Below, in pieces: positions 49,879-57,977 of a DNA stretch of 62,847 nucleotides (position 1 is the stretch's first letter; each line of letters begins with the position of its first letter). The notes under the pieces were generated by a model. The model saw only the letters and a program-made list of their open reading frames with translations, was not told the DNA's origin and ran no database searches. A program made the translations under genes and the position numbers. The stretch comes from an uncultured Alphaproteobacteria bacterium (GTDB lineage: Bacteria > Pseudomonadota > Alphaproteobacteria > Rhizobiales > Ancalomicrobiaceae), in assembly GCA_937919435.1 (NCBI GenBank), contig CALFRR010000110.1, positions 1 to 62,847 on the forward strand, read 5' to 3'.

Positions 49879-50222
49879 AATACGTTAGTCCCGGTCCGAG
49901 GACCCGTCAACCGCCTTCGATGGGCCCGCGGCGACACCGCCGGCGCGCCGAAAACCGCGGCCGACCGGCATCGGACCGACGCGGACGCGCACCCGTCGAC
50001 GGTCTGCGGCAAGGGAATGGGACAGATGGTCGCAGCGAGGACGACGGGACGGGTTCCCGCGTCCCGCCGACGGGACGCCGGGGATCGGTCGGCGGCCCCG
50101 TACGATCGCCGATCGCCCCTACTGCGGCAGTCGCTTCGGTGGTCGCGCGAACCCGTTCCGACCCTTCCGCGGGGGACGGACGGCGACCGCCGGGGACGCC
50201 GGGAGTGCCTACTCGAGGCGAC

Positions 50223-50252
50223 TTGACGTTTTCGTCAATCTGCGCTTAGCGT
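50223..50252 (+). promoter_or_regulatory. Predicted promoter of MFS transporter with overlapping inverted repeat
   Basis: TTGACG (50223-50228) is 18 bases from TAGCGT (50247-50252). The -35 box is the left arm of a perfect repeat TTGACG-TTTT-CGTCAA (50223-50238), so a bound protein would block the polymerase. Confidence 0.5.
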
Positions 50253-50273
50253 ATCTCATAACAAAAAAACGTC

Positions 50274-50287
50274 TCGCATTACGATAC
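50274..50287 (-). promoter_or_regulatory. Candidate IclR operator, copy 2
   Basis: On the minus strand this reads GTATCGTAATGCGA, 13 of 14 identical to copy 1. It lies just downstream of the predicted transporter promoter and is framed by GTCTCG/CGAGAC arms (50271-50276 and 50291-50296). Confidence 0.55.
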
Positions 50288-50518
50288 TGACGAGACAACC
50301 GAGGAGACACCGAACCGGCCGATCCGAGCACGGCCGTTCCATTCGATCCCCATCCATCGGATTCTCGCAACCGCACTCGCCCGAATCGGCGATGGCCGCG
50401 TGTTCCGGGACCGGTGTGTACCGAACCGAGACCCCTCAGACGACGGCACGATCCGCGTGGCGGCGACAGCGCCCGCGGACCGTCTCCCGTGAAAGAAGAA
50501 CCGACCGGAGGACGCCAG

Positions 50519-51886
50519 ATGCAATTTCTACCGAGATCGAACTTCGAGGCCGGCCAGGAGCCGGAATGGCGCGTCTACAACAAGATCGCGGTGCGCCTGT
50601 TGCCGTTCCTCCTGGTGCTCTACGTCATCTCGTTCCTCGACCGAGTGAACGTCGGCTTCGCCAAGCTGCAGATGTCGGTCGACATCGGCCTTTCGGACGC
50701 CGCCTTCGGCTTCGGCGCCGGCGTCTTCTTCCTCGGCTACTGCGTCTGCGAGATCCCCAGCAATCTCGCTCTTCAGCGCTTCGGCGCGAAGATCTGGATC
50801 GCCCGCATCATGGTCGTCTGGGGGATGGTCTCGGTCGGACTGATGTTCGTCACCAACGAAACCCAATTCTACGTGCTGCGCTTCCTGCTCGGCATTTCCG
50901 AAGCGGGCTTCTATCCGGGCATCATCCTCTATCTGACCTATTGGTTCCCGGAACGGCTTCGGTCGCAGATCTGCGCGATCTTCTTCCTCGGGATCGCCTT
51001 CTCCGGCGTCATCGGCGGGCCGCTGTCCGGCTGGATCATGCAGACCTTCAACGGCGCTCACGGCCTGCACGGCTGGCAGTGGCTGTTCCTGCTCGAAGGC
51101 GCGCCGGCGGTGATCGGTGGCGTCGTCAGCTTCTTCTATCTCCAGGACGGTCCGGCCAAGGCGAAGTGGCTCGAGGAGTCCGAGAAGACCCTGGTCATCC
51201 GCGCCCTCGCAGAGGAAGACGCCCGCAAGAAGGCCGCCGGTTACGGCCACCGTTTCCGCGACGCGATCGGCGACATCAATGTCTGGCTGCTGGCGGTGAC
51301 CAACTTCACTCTGCTCGGCGGCACCTACGGCCTGTCGTTCTGGCTGCCGCAGATCGTCAAAGACCTCGGCGTCAACAACCTGTTGATGAACGGCCTGCTC
51401 ACCGCGATTCCCTTCACCTGCGCCTCGATCGCGATGATCGTGGTCAGCAAGCACTCCGATCGCTGCAACGAACGCAAGTGGCACACCGCGATCTGCGCCT
51501 TCGTCGGTGCGGCCGGTCTGGTGCTGTCCGGCTACTTCGGCCACAATCCCTACATTTCGCTGTTCGGCCTGTCGGCGGCGGTGGCCGGGGCTCTCGCCGG
51601 TCTGGCGGTGATGTGGGCGCTGCCCGGCGCCATTCTCTCGGGTGCCGCGGCGGCGGCCGGCATCGCCCTGATGGCGACCATCGGCAACCTCGGCGGCTAC
51701 ACCATGCCGTTCATCCTCGGGTGGGTAAAGCAGTTGACCCATCAGGTGGAATTCGGTCTCTATGCGATGGCGGCGATGATGGTCGTCGGTGGTCTGGTGA
51801 TGTTCTTCATCCCCAAGCTCGGCCGTTCGGCCGAGGAGACCGCCGGGTCCACCGGTGCGGCCACCGGAATCGCGACCGGCTCCTGA
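50519..51886 (+). CDS. MFS transporter, anion:cation symporter family
   Basis: A 455-residue major facilitator protein with about twelve membrane segments. Early conserved parts are LLPFLLVLYVISFLDRVNVG, FAKLQMSVDIGLSDAAFG and LQRFGAKIWIARIMVVWG; this combination is typical of the ACS family (hexuronate, tartrate, phthalate-type organic anions). The ATG at 50519 follows GGAGGACGCCAG. It probably imports the acid that the aldolase, cupin and hydrolase operon degrades. The IclR regulator follows. Confidence 0.92.
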   Translation: MQFLPRSNFEAGQEPEWRVYNKIAVRLLPFLLVLYVISFLDRVNVGFAKLQMSVDIGLSDAAFGFGAGVFFLGYCVCEIPSNLALQRFGAKIWIARIMVVWGMVSVGLMFVTNETQFYVLRFLLGISEAGFYPGIILYLTYWFPERLRSQICAIFFLGIAFSGVIGGPLSGWIMQTFNGAHGLHGWQWLFLLEGAPAVIGGVVSFFYLQDGPAKAKWLEESEKTLVIRALAEEDARKKAAGYGHRFRDAIGDINVWLLAVTNFTLLGGTYGLSFWLPQIVKDLGVNNLLMNGLLTAIPFTCASIAMIVVSKHSDRCNERKWHTAICAFVGAAGLVLSGYFGHNPYISLFGLSAAVAGALAGLAVMWALPGAILSGAAAAAGIALMATIGNLGGYTMPFILGWVKQLTHQVEFGLYAMAAMMVVGGLVMFFIPKLGRSAEETAGSTGAATGIATGS

Positions 51887-52019
51887 GCGGTCGCAGCGCG
51901 GGCGGGCCGATGGTCCCGACCGAAATCACAGGGGCGGCGACGGCCATGGCCGGCGCCGCCCGTCGCGCGTGGTGGTGCTCCTCCGGCGCCACCACCGAAC
52001 GACCCGACCGAGCGACGCC

Positions 52020-52919
52020 ATGACCAACGAAGACCACCGCGCAGGCAGGAACGGAAACGGAAGCGAAGGCGACGACGTCTCCGTCCAGTCGGTCGCCACC
52101 TCGTTCCGCATCCTCGACGAACTCTCCGCGGCCGGCCGGCCGCTGCGTCTGACCGAGATCGCCAACGCGCTCGGCGAGACCAAGGCGAAGGTCCACCGCC
52201 ACCTGACCACCCTGCGCCAGCTCGGGGCGATCGAGCAGGACGGCGGCACCGAGCGCTACCGGCTCGGCTGGAAGCTCGTCCAGCTCGGCGAGGCGGTCGC
52301 CGAACAGTTCAATCTGCGCGAGATCGCGGCGCCGCATCTGACCGCGATCCGCGACGAGACCCGCGAGACGGCGCTGCTGGCCGTGCCGATCGGCTGGGAG
52401 ACCCAGGTGGTCAGCGTCGCCGAGAACATCTACGCCCGCGTGTTCATCTCGATCAAACCCGGCAACCGGCCGGTGCCGCACGCCGCCGCCCAGGGGCGGG
52501 TGGTGCTCGCCTTCTCCTCGCCCGACCTCGTGGAACGGGCGCTCACCCGCGACCTCCACCGCCCGACCCGGCACACGATCGTCGACCGCGACGAGCTCCG
52601 GCAGCGCCTGGTGGCGATCCGCGACCGGCTGTGGGACACCGCCGACAGTGAGATCATCGAAGGGGTCAACACGCTGTCGGTGCCGATCCTGAGGGACGGC
52701 GACGAGATCGCCGGGGTGTTCTCGATCGTCGGACTGTCCGGCAACGTGCCCGCCGAACCGGACCCGCATCAGCTGGCGGTGCTGCACCGGCACGCCCGGG
52801 CGCTGTCGGAATCGTTGAAGGGCACGGCCTACGACAAGTTCGCGGTCGCCGCCCCGGCCCCGGAGCCGGCCCGTCGACGCGGCCGGCCGCGGACCCGCCA
52901 TCCGGCCGGCGAGGTCTGA
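52020..52919 (+). CDS. IclR-family transcriptional regulator
   Basis: A 299-residue IclR regulator. Helix-turn-helix at about residues 20-75 (SVATSFRILDELSAAGRPLR, ANALGETKAKVHRHLTTL), effector domain after residue 95 with the family stretches VPHAAAQGRVVLAFSS and GVNTLSVPILRDGDEIAG. A basic C-terminal tail (ARRRGRPRTRHPAGEV) with an AT-hook-like GRPR is unusual. It lies 133 bp after the transporter and probably controls both divergent units through the GTATCGTNATGCGA sites. Confidence 0.92.
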   Translation: MTNEDHRAGRNGNGSEGDDVSVQSVATSFRILDELSAAGRPLRLTEIANALGETKAKVHRHLTTLRQLGAIEQDGGTERYRLGWKLVQLGEAVAEQFNLREIAAPHLTAIRDETRETALLAVPIGWETQVVSVAENIYARVFISIKPGNRPVPHAAAQGRVVLAFSSPDLVERALTRDLHRPTRHTIVDRDELRQRLVAIRDRLWDTADSEIIEGVNTLSVPILRDGDEIAGVFSIVGLSGNVPAEPDPHQLAVLHRHARALSESLKGTAYDKFAVAAPAPEPARRRGRPRTRHPAGEV

Positions 52920-52954
52920 ACCGTCGATCACCCGCCGACGCCGTCGGCGGATGC

Positions 52955-52987
52955 GAAAACCCCGGCCGGACCGAAGTCCGACCGGGG
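52955..52987 (-). terminator. Terminator of the binding-protein transcript
   Basis: CCCCGGTCGGAC / GTCCGGCCGGGG (minus strand) pairs in 11 of 12 positions around a TTCG tetraloop and is followed on the minus strand by TTTT. It ends the leftward MarR/binding-protein operon and could also serve the convergent iclR message. Confidence 0.7.
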
Positions 52988-53000
52988 CCCCGCGCTCCGT

Positions 53001-53029
53001 GCCGCGACCGCTCAGGGGACGGTCGCGGC
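53001..53029. terminator. Second hairpin in the convergent gap
   Basis: GCCGCGACCG and CGGTCGCGGC form a perfect 10-bp stem with a 9-base loop, 12 bases beyond the binding-protein stop codon. It lacks a T-run and probably protects or pauses the transcript before the true terminator. Confidence 0.4.
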
Positions 53030-53040
53030 GATCTCCGATC

Positions 53041-54633
53041 TCACTTCTTCACGGGGCGGATGTTCATCGCCAGAGTGTCTTCGTCGGAGCGGGGCACGAT
53101 CGTCACCTTGTCCTTCTGCATCGCCCACACCGAGACCACCGAGGCGATCGGCAGGCTCGGACGATCGGAGGCGACCAGCCGGTTGCCTTCCTCGAGCAGG
53201 GCGCGACGCTTGGCCTCGTCCATCTCGACCGACGCCTTCTCGACGATCTCGTCCATCTCGGCGTTGGAATAGCCGCGGACGTTGAAGGCACCGAGCTTGG
53301 TCTTCGGATCGTTGGTGTGGAACAGCGAGGACAGGGTGTAGTTGCTCTCGCCGGTCAGCGTCCCCCAACCGGCCATGGTCAGCGAGAACTCGCCCCGGGT
53401 CTTGGCCGGGAAGAACACGGCGCCCGGCTGGGCGTTGGCCTGGGCGTCGATGCCGATCGAGGCGAGCATCTGGGCGATCGAGGTCCCGACCGCCCGGTCA
53501 CCCGGCAGCCGATCGTTGGTGAACGAGAACACGGTCTTGAAACCGTAGGGATAACCGGCCTCGGCGAGCAGCGCCTTGGCCTTCTTCGGATCGGGCTTCG
53601 GCACCGGGATCGACTTGTCGTAGCCGAAGATGTTCGACGTCACCAACTGGCCGGTGGCCGCGCCGAGGCCCTCCATGGCGATCTCGGTCAGCGCCTCGCG
53701 GTCGATGGCGAGGTCGATCGCCTGACGGACCCGGGTGTCGAGGAAGGGGTTCTTGGCGAGGGCCGAGCCGTCCTTGGCGGTGACCTGCGGAGTCTTCTCG
53801 CGCATGTCGAACTCGACGTAGAAGATGTAGGCGCTCTCCTTCTTGACCGTCGCGATCTTCGGATCCTTCTCCAGCACCGGCACGTCGGCCGCCGGAGTGC
53901 GGGCGATGATGTCGACCTGACCGGCCTTGAGCTGGGCGACGCGGGAGGCGTCGTTGGAGATCTCGCGGCGGACCACCTTCTCCCACGGCTCCTTGCCGCC
54001 CCAGTATCCGTCGAAGCGCTCGAGCACCATCTGCTCGTTCGGCGTCCACGACACGAACCTGTAGGGGCCGGTGCCGATCGTCGCCTTGCCGGTGTTGAAG
54101 CCACCCGGTGCCGTCTCCTTGGTGGAGAAGTCCTTGGCCGCGACGTGGGAGACGACGAACAGCCGGACGAGGTCGTTGGGCAGGGTCGGCGCCGGTCCGT
54201 CGGTCTCGAAGCGGATGGTCATCGGATCGACGATCTCGATCGACTTGATCCGGCGGATGTAGATCGTGGTCGGGTTCGGACCGGTGACCTGCGGAATGCG
54301 CTCGACGGAGAACTTGACGTCTTCCGCGGTGAAGTCGGAACCGTCGTGGAACTTGACGCCGGAGCGCAGTTTGAACTCCCAATGGGTGGCGTCGAGCGCC
54401 TTCCACGAGGTCGCCAGGCCGGGCTTCAGTTCGAGGTCGTCGCCGGAGGTCACCAGACTGTCGAAGACGTGCTTGACCGCTTCGGCATGGGTGCCGGTGG
54501 CGGTGAAGTGCGGATCCATCGACAACGGTCCGGCGCGGACGCCGATGGTCAGGGACTGGGCGGAGGCGCCCACGGCGAAGAGTCCGGCGGCGAGTAGGGT
54601 CGCGGTGAACAGGGAACGGCGAAGCGCGATCAT
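53041..54633 (-). CDS. Oligopeptide-type ABC transporter substrate-binding protein
   Basis: A 530-residue SBP_bac_5 protein. Signal peptide MIALRRSLFTATLLAAGLFA ends GASAQ. Family motifs: SLTIGVRAGPLSMDPHFTAT, LELKPGLATSWKALDATHWE, FKLRSGVKFHDGSDFTAEDV and ATIGTGPYRFVSWTPNEQMV. The ATG at 54633 follows GGAGGAACCGTC and overlaps the MarR gene stop (ATGA). The permeases and ATPases it needs are on the other strand, beginning at 56131, so one transporter is split over two divergent units. Ligand unknown: peptide, lactam or other small amide. Confidence 0.93.
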   Translation of the reverse strand: MIALRRSLFTATLLAAGLFAVGASAQSLTIGVRAGPLSMDPHFTATGTHAEAVKHVFDSLVTSGDDLELKPGLATSWKALDATHWEFKLRSGVKFHDGSDFTAEDVKFSVERIPQVTGPNPTTIYIRRIKSIEIVDPMTIRFETDGPAPTLPNDLVRLFVVSHVAAKDFSTKETAPGGFNTGKATIGTGPYRFVSWTPNEQMVLERFDGYWGGKEPWEKVVRREISNDASRVAQLKAGQVDIIARTPAADVPVLEKDPKIATVKKESAYIFYVEFDMREKTPQVTAKDGSALAKNPFLDTRVRQAIDLAIDREALTEIAMEGLGAATGQLVTSNIFGYDKSIPVPKPDPKKAKALLAEAGYPYGFKTVFSFTNDRLPGDRAVGTSIAQMLASIGIDAQANAQPGAVFFPAKTRGEFSLTMAGWGTLTGESNYTLSSLFHTNDPKTKLGAFNVRGYSNAEMDEIVEKASVEMDEAKRRALLEEGNRLVASDRPSLPIASVVSVWAMQKDKVTIVPRSDEDTLAMNIRPVKK

Positions 54634-55223
54634 GACGGTTCCTCCGGTGCACGGGACGGACGCGGCTCGGCGAGAACGGCGTCCGGATCGACGGTGTCGG
54701 GCCAGGTCGGGGCGGCGACGACCAGCTTGGCGAGCAGTTCGGCGAGCATGAAGCGCTCCGCCGGACTGAGGGGAGCGAGCATCCGCCGCTCCCGATCGAG
54801 CATCGGCGCCAGCGTTTCGTCGGTGATCCGGCGACCCGCGGCGGTCAGCACGAGACGGAAACTGCGCCGGTCCGCAGGATCGGCGCGCCGTTCGATGAGG
54901 TGCAGGGCGAGCAGCGACTGGACGGCGCGGCTGATCGTGTTCTTCGGGAATCCGGAGGATTCCGACACCGCCTTGGCGGTGACGCCGTCCTTCAGAAAGA
55001 GCGAATAGAGCACGACATATTCGGGCCGCTGCAGGCCGTGGCGCTCCTGGATGAAGCCGTAGACCGGCCCGTTGAAACAGAGCGCCAGATAGTTGAGACG
55101 GAACGAGAACCAGCAGGGATTGTCCCACAACTTGGTGGCGACGAGTGGATCCAGGCCATGCCCTTCGGCATAGCTCGAAGCTTCGGGCCAACCGAGGCCC
55201 TCACGTCGCTCCCAATCGTTCAT
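54630..55223 (-). CDS. MarR-family transcriptional regulator
   Basis: A 197-residue winged-helix regulator. The recognition region is AVSESSGFPKNTISRAVQSL and the wing LIERRADPADRRSFRLVLT, at about residues 90-140. The ATG at 55223 (MNDWERREGLGWP) is preferred; a longer frame to 55274 would run across the operator. The C-terminal tail is Pro-rich. It is co-transcribed with the binding protein and most likely binds the two GTTCC-N4-GGAAC palindromes just upstream. Confidence 0.9.
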   Translation of the reverse strand: MNDWERREGLGWPEASSYAEGHGLDPLVATKLWDNPCWFSFRLNYLALCFNGPVYGFIQERHGLQRPEYVVLYSLFLKDGVTAKAVSESSGFPKNTISRAVQSLLALHLIERRADPADRRSFRLVLTAAGRRITDETLAPMLDRERRMLAPLSPAERFMLAELLAKLVVAAPTWPDTVDPDAVLAEPRPSRAPEEPS

Positions 55224-55250
55224 CGGCACCGTCCCCGAGCTGTGCAATTG

Positions 55251-55264
55251 GTTCCATATGGAAC
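55251..55264. promoter_or_regulatory. MarR-type operator 1
   Basis: GTTCCATATGGAAC, a perfect 14-bp palindrome directly upstream of the -35 box of the rightward promoter. Confidence 0.65.
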
Positions 55265-55294
55265 TTGACATCAAAGATCGCTGCCGTCAATCAT
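55265..55294 (+). promoter_or_regulatory. Promoter of the creatininase/Dpp operon
   Basis: A consensus TTGACA at 55265 followed after 18 bases by AATCAT at 55289. It lies exactly between the two palindromic operators, so occupancy of either would block it. Confidence 0.55.
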
Positions 55295-55303
55295 CCGAAT
55301 ATG

Positions 55304-55317
55304 GTTCCATGAGGAAC
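55304..55317. promoter_or_regulatory. MarR-type operator 2
   Basis: GTTCCATGAGGAAC, same arms as operator 1 (GTTCC/GGAAC) and 53 bp away centre to centre, at the predicted transcription start. Confidence 0.6.
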
Positions 55318-55394
55318 TAAATGCTGCCGAATATGCGGGCAATCGCCCAATTCGGAGGCAGCCGGAACGAAGACTTCGGAAGGAGGCCTCGGGC

Positions 55395-56096
55395 ATGAGA
55401 GTTGCCGCGATGAACTGGGGCGACGTCGCCCGCCGGGCGGAGATCGACGATCGCTGTATTCTGCCGATCGGCAGCATCGAGCAGCACGCCTTCCTGAGTC
55501 TCGCCACGGACACGATCCTCGCCGAGAAGGTCTCGGTCGAGGCCGCCGAACCGCTCGGCGTGCCGGTGTTTCCGGTCCTCGCCTACGGGCTCGCCGGTTC
55601 CTTCGTCGACTTCCCCGGCACGGTCTCGCTGCGACTGTCGACCTGGTGCGGCCTGATCGAGGATCTGCTCGAAGGCATGTGGCGGTCGGGCTTCCGGCGG
55701 ATCACCATCGTCAACGGTCACGGCGGCAACGGGCCGGTCGGCACGCTCGCCGCCGAATGGCTCGACCGGCGGCGCGGCTCGCAGGTCAAGATCCACGACT
55801 GGTGGCGGGCGCCGAAGACCTGGGCCAAGGTGATGGAGATCGACCGCGAGGCGTCGCATGCCTCCTGGATGGAGAACTTCCCGTGGACGCGGATCGCCGG
55901 GGCGCCCGAGCCGGACGAGACGAAGCCCGAGGTCGATCGCGGCGCGCTCGCCCGGATCGATCCGGGGGCCCGGCGGGCGCTGCTCGGCGAAGGCAACTAT
56001 CAGGGCCGCTTCCGCCGCCCGGACACCGACATGGAGGCGATCTGGCGGGTCGCCGTCGCCGAGACCCGTGCCGTGATCGAGGGGCCGTGGTCGTGA
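55395..56096 (+). CDS. Creatininase-family amidohydrolase
   Basis: A 233-residue creatinine-amidohydrolase-fold enzyme. Metal-binding motifs are ILPIGSIEQHAFLSLATDT (Glu and His followed by Asp) and VNGHGGNGP (His). Typical creatininases are about 240-260 residues. The family opens cyclic amides or hydrolyses formamide-type substrates; the true substrate here is unknown. GGAGG lies before the ATG. First gene of a rightward operon with a Dpp-type importer and a deacetylase. Confidence 0.92.
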   Translation: MRVAAMNWGDVARRAEIDDRCILPIGSIEQHAFLSLATDTILAEKVSVEAAEPLGVPVFPVLAYGLAGSFVDFPGTVSLRLSTWCGLIEDLLEGMWRSGFRRITIVNGHGGNGPVGTLAAEWLDRRRGSQVKIHDWWRAPKTWAKVMEIDREASHASWMENFPWTRIAGAPEPDETKPEVDRGALARIDPGARRALLGEGNYQGRFRRPDTDMEAIWRVAVAETRAVIEGPWS

Positions 56097-56130
56097 GCCC
56101 GGATCGACGCTCGACCGACGGAGGAGAACG

Positions 56131-57105
56131 ATGACCGGATACGTCCTCGGCAGACTGGCTCAGGCCGCCGTCGTCATGCTGGTGATGTCGGCGCTGGTGT
56201 TCCTCGGCGTCTACGCGATCGGCAACCCGATCGACGTGCTGATCTCGCCCGATGCGACCCAGGACATCCGGGCCGCCGCGATCGCCGCCTACGGCCTCGA
56301 CAAGCCGTTGTGGGAACAGTACTTCACCTTCCTCGGCCGGATCCTGTCGGGCGATCTCGGACGCTCCTTCGTCTACGGCATGCCGGTCTCCGAGCTGCTG
56401 CTCGGGCGACTGCCGGCGACGCTCGAGCTGACCCTGACGGCGATCGTCGGAGCGACCATCGTCGGCGTACCGCTCGGCATCTACGCCGGCTGGCGGCCGC
56501 ACACGACGTTCTCGAAACTGCTGATGGGCTTCTCGATCCTCGGCTTCTCGGTGCCGACCTTCTGGATCGGGCTGGTGCTGATCTTCGTCTTCGCGGTCGA
56601 ACTCGGCTGGCTGCCGGCCGGCGGACGCGGCGCGACGCTGCATCTCTTCGGCGCCGACTGGAGCTTCCTGACCGTCGACGGGCTGAAGCACATGTTCCTG
56701 CCGGCGCTCAACCTGTCGCTGTTCAAGTTCGCGATGATGATCCGGCTGGCCCGCTCCGGCACCCGCGAGACGATGGGCACCGACACGGTGAAGTTCGCCC
56801 GGGCCGCCGGGCTCTCGGAATGGACGGTGCTGTCGCGCCACGTGCTCCGGCTGATCTCGATCCCGATCGTCACGGTGTTCGGCCTCGAACTCGGGGCGAC
56901 GCTCGCCTTCGCGGTGGTCACCGAGACGATCTTCTCCTGGCCGGGGCTCGGCAAGCTGGTGATCGAGTCGATCACCGCGCTCGATCGGCCGGTGATGGTC
57001 GCCTATCTGGTGATCGTCTCCTTCGTGTTCATCGGCATCAATCTGGCGGTCGACCTCTCCTATGCGGCGCTCGACCCGCGGCTTCGCAAGGGAGGCGGAC
57101 GATGA
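56131..57105 (+). CDS. Oligopeptide-type ABC transporter permease, DppB-like
   Basis: A 324-residue permease with six membrane segments. The N-terminus GRLAQAAVVMLVMSALVFLG and the coupling loop DTVKFARAAGLSEWTVLSRH are typical of DppB/OppB, as is WPGLGKLVIESITALDRPVM near the end. GGAGGAGAACG precedes the ATG. Pairs with the DppC-like protein, overlapping it by 4 bp. Confidence 0.94.
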   Translation: MTGYVLGRLAQAAVVMLVMSALVFLGVYAIGNPIDVLISPDATQDIRAAAIAAYGLDKPLWEQYFTFLGRILSGDLGRSFVYGMPVSELLLGRLPATLELTLTAIVGATIVGVPLGIYAGWRPHTTFSKLLMGFSILGFSVPTFWIGLVLIFVFAVELGWLPAGGRGATLHLFGADWSFLTVDGLKHMFLPALNLSLFKFAMMIRLARSGTRETMGTDTVKFARAAGLSEWTVLSRHVLRLISIPIVTVFGLELGATLAFAVVTETIFSWPGLGKLVIESITALDRPVMVAYLVIVSFVFIGINLAVDLSYAALDPRLRKGGGR

Positions 57106-57977
57106 GGGACACACCGACCGGCCGTTTCCTCGCCGAATTCGCCGAGAACCGGGTCGCCGCCTTCGCCGCGGTGGTGGTGGTGGCGATCCTGCTGCTCGCG
57201 ATCTTCGCGCCGCTGTTCGCTCCGCAGGACCCCTACGACCTCGCCTCGCTCACCCTGCGCGACGCGCGGCGGCCGCCGGGCTGGGTCGGCTCGACCGGCA
57301 TCCACCATCTGCTCGGCACCGACTCCCAGGGCCGCGATCTCCTCTCGGCGATCCTCTACGGGCTCCGGATCAGCCTGGAGATGGGGCTGGCGGCCGGCGC
57401 TCTGGCCTTCGTCATCGGGGCGCTGCTCGGCACCGGGGCGGCCTATGCCGGCGGGCGGATCGAGGCGCTGGTCATGCGCATCGTCGACCTGCAGCTGTCG
57501 TTTCCGGCGATCCTGCTGGCCTTCGTGCTGGCCGCGCTGCTCGGCCAGGGCCGCGGCCCGCTGATCACCGCGCTGGTCGCCGCGCAATACGCCTACTTCG
57601 CCCGCACCGCCCACGGTGCGGCGGCGTCGGAGCGGCAGAAGGACTATGTCGAGGCGGCGCTGTCGGTGCCGCTCGCCGCGCCGCGGGTGGTGCTGCGCCA
57701 CATCCTGCCGAATTGCCTGCCGCCGCTGATCGTCGTCGCCACCGTGCAGATCGCCGCGGCGGTGTCGCTCGAGGCGACGCTTTCTTTCCTCGGGGTCGGG
57801 CTGCCGCCGACCGAACCGTCGCTGGGCATGCTGATCTCCAACGGTTTCCAGTATCTGCTCTCGGGGCGCTACTGGATCTCGATCTATCCCGGCGTCGCCC
57901 TGATCATCCTGATCGTCGCGATCAATCTGGTCGGCGACCAGCTGCGCGACCAGTTGAACCCGAGGCTGAAACGATGA
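57102..57977 (+). CDS. Oligopeptide-type ABC transporter permease, DppC-like
   Basis: A 291-residue permease. It has APLFAPQDPYDLASLTLRDA, LLGTDSQGRDLLSAILYGLR and the coupling loop KDYVEAALSVPLAAPRVVLR, all standard for DppC/OppC. Overlaps both neighbours by 4 bp. Confidence 0.94.
   Translation: MRDTPTGRFLAEFAENRVAAFAAVVVVAILLLAIFAPLFAPQDPYDLASLTLRDARRPPGWVGSTGIHHLLGTDSQGRDLLSAILYGLRISLEMGLAAGALAFVIGALLGTGAAYAGGRIEALVMRIVDLQLSFPAILLAFVLAALLGQGRGPLITALVAAQYAYFARTAHGAAASERQKDYVEAALSVPLAAPRVVLRHILPNCLPPLIVVATVQIAAAVSLEATLSFLGVGLPPTEPSLGMLISNGFQYLLSGRYWISIYPGVALIILIVAINLVGDQLRDQLNPRLKR

Larger units (their letters stand above)
49777..50518. promoter_or_regulatory. Divergent control region, aldolase operon / MFS transporter
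   Basis: A 742-bp gap with no convincing gene. Two AT-rich islands stand out, near 49850-49890 and 50220-50300, each containing one copy of a shared 14-bp element in opposite orientation. The middle is GC-rich and featureless. The island near the transporter also holds a good promoter. Confidence 0.65.

Noticed and set aside
54630..55274. MarR regulator starting at 55274
   Set aside because: That start would place the perfect palindromic operator inside the gene; the ATG at 55223 is more plausible.
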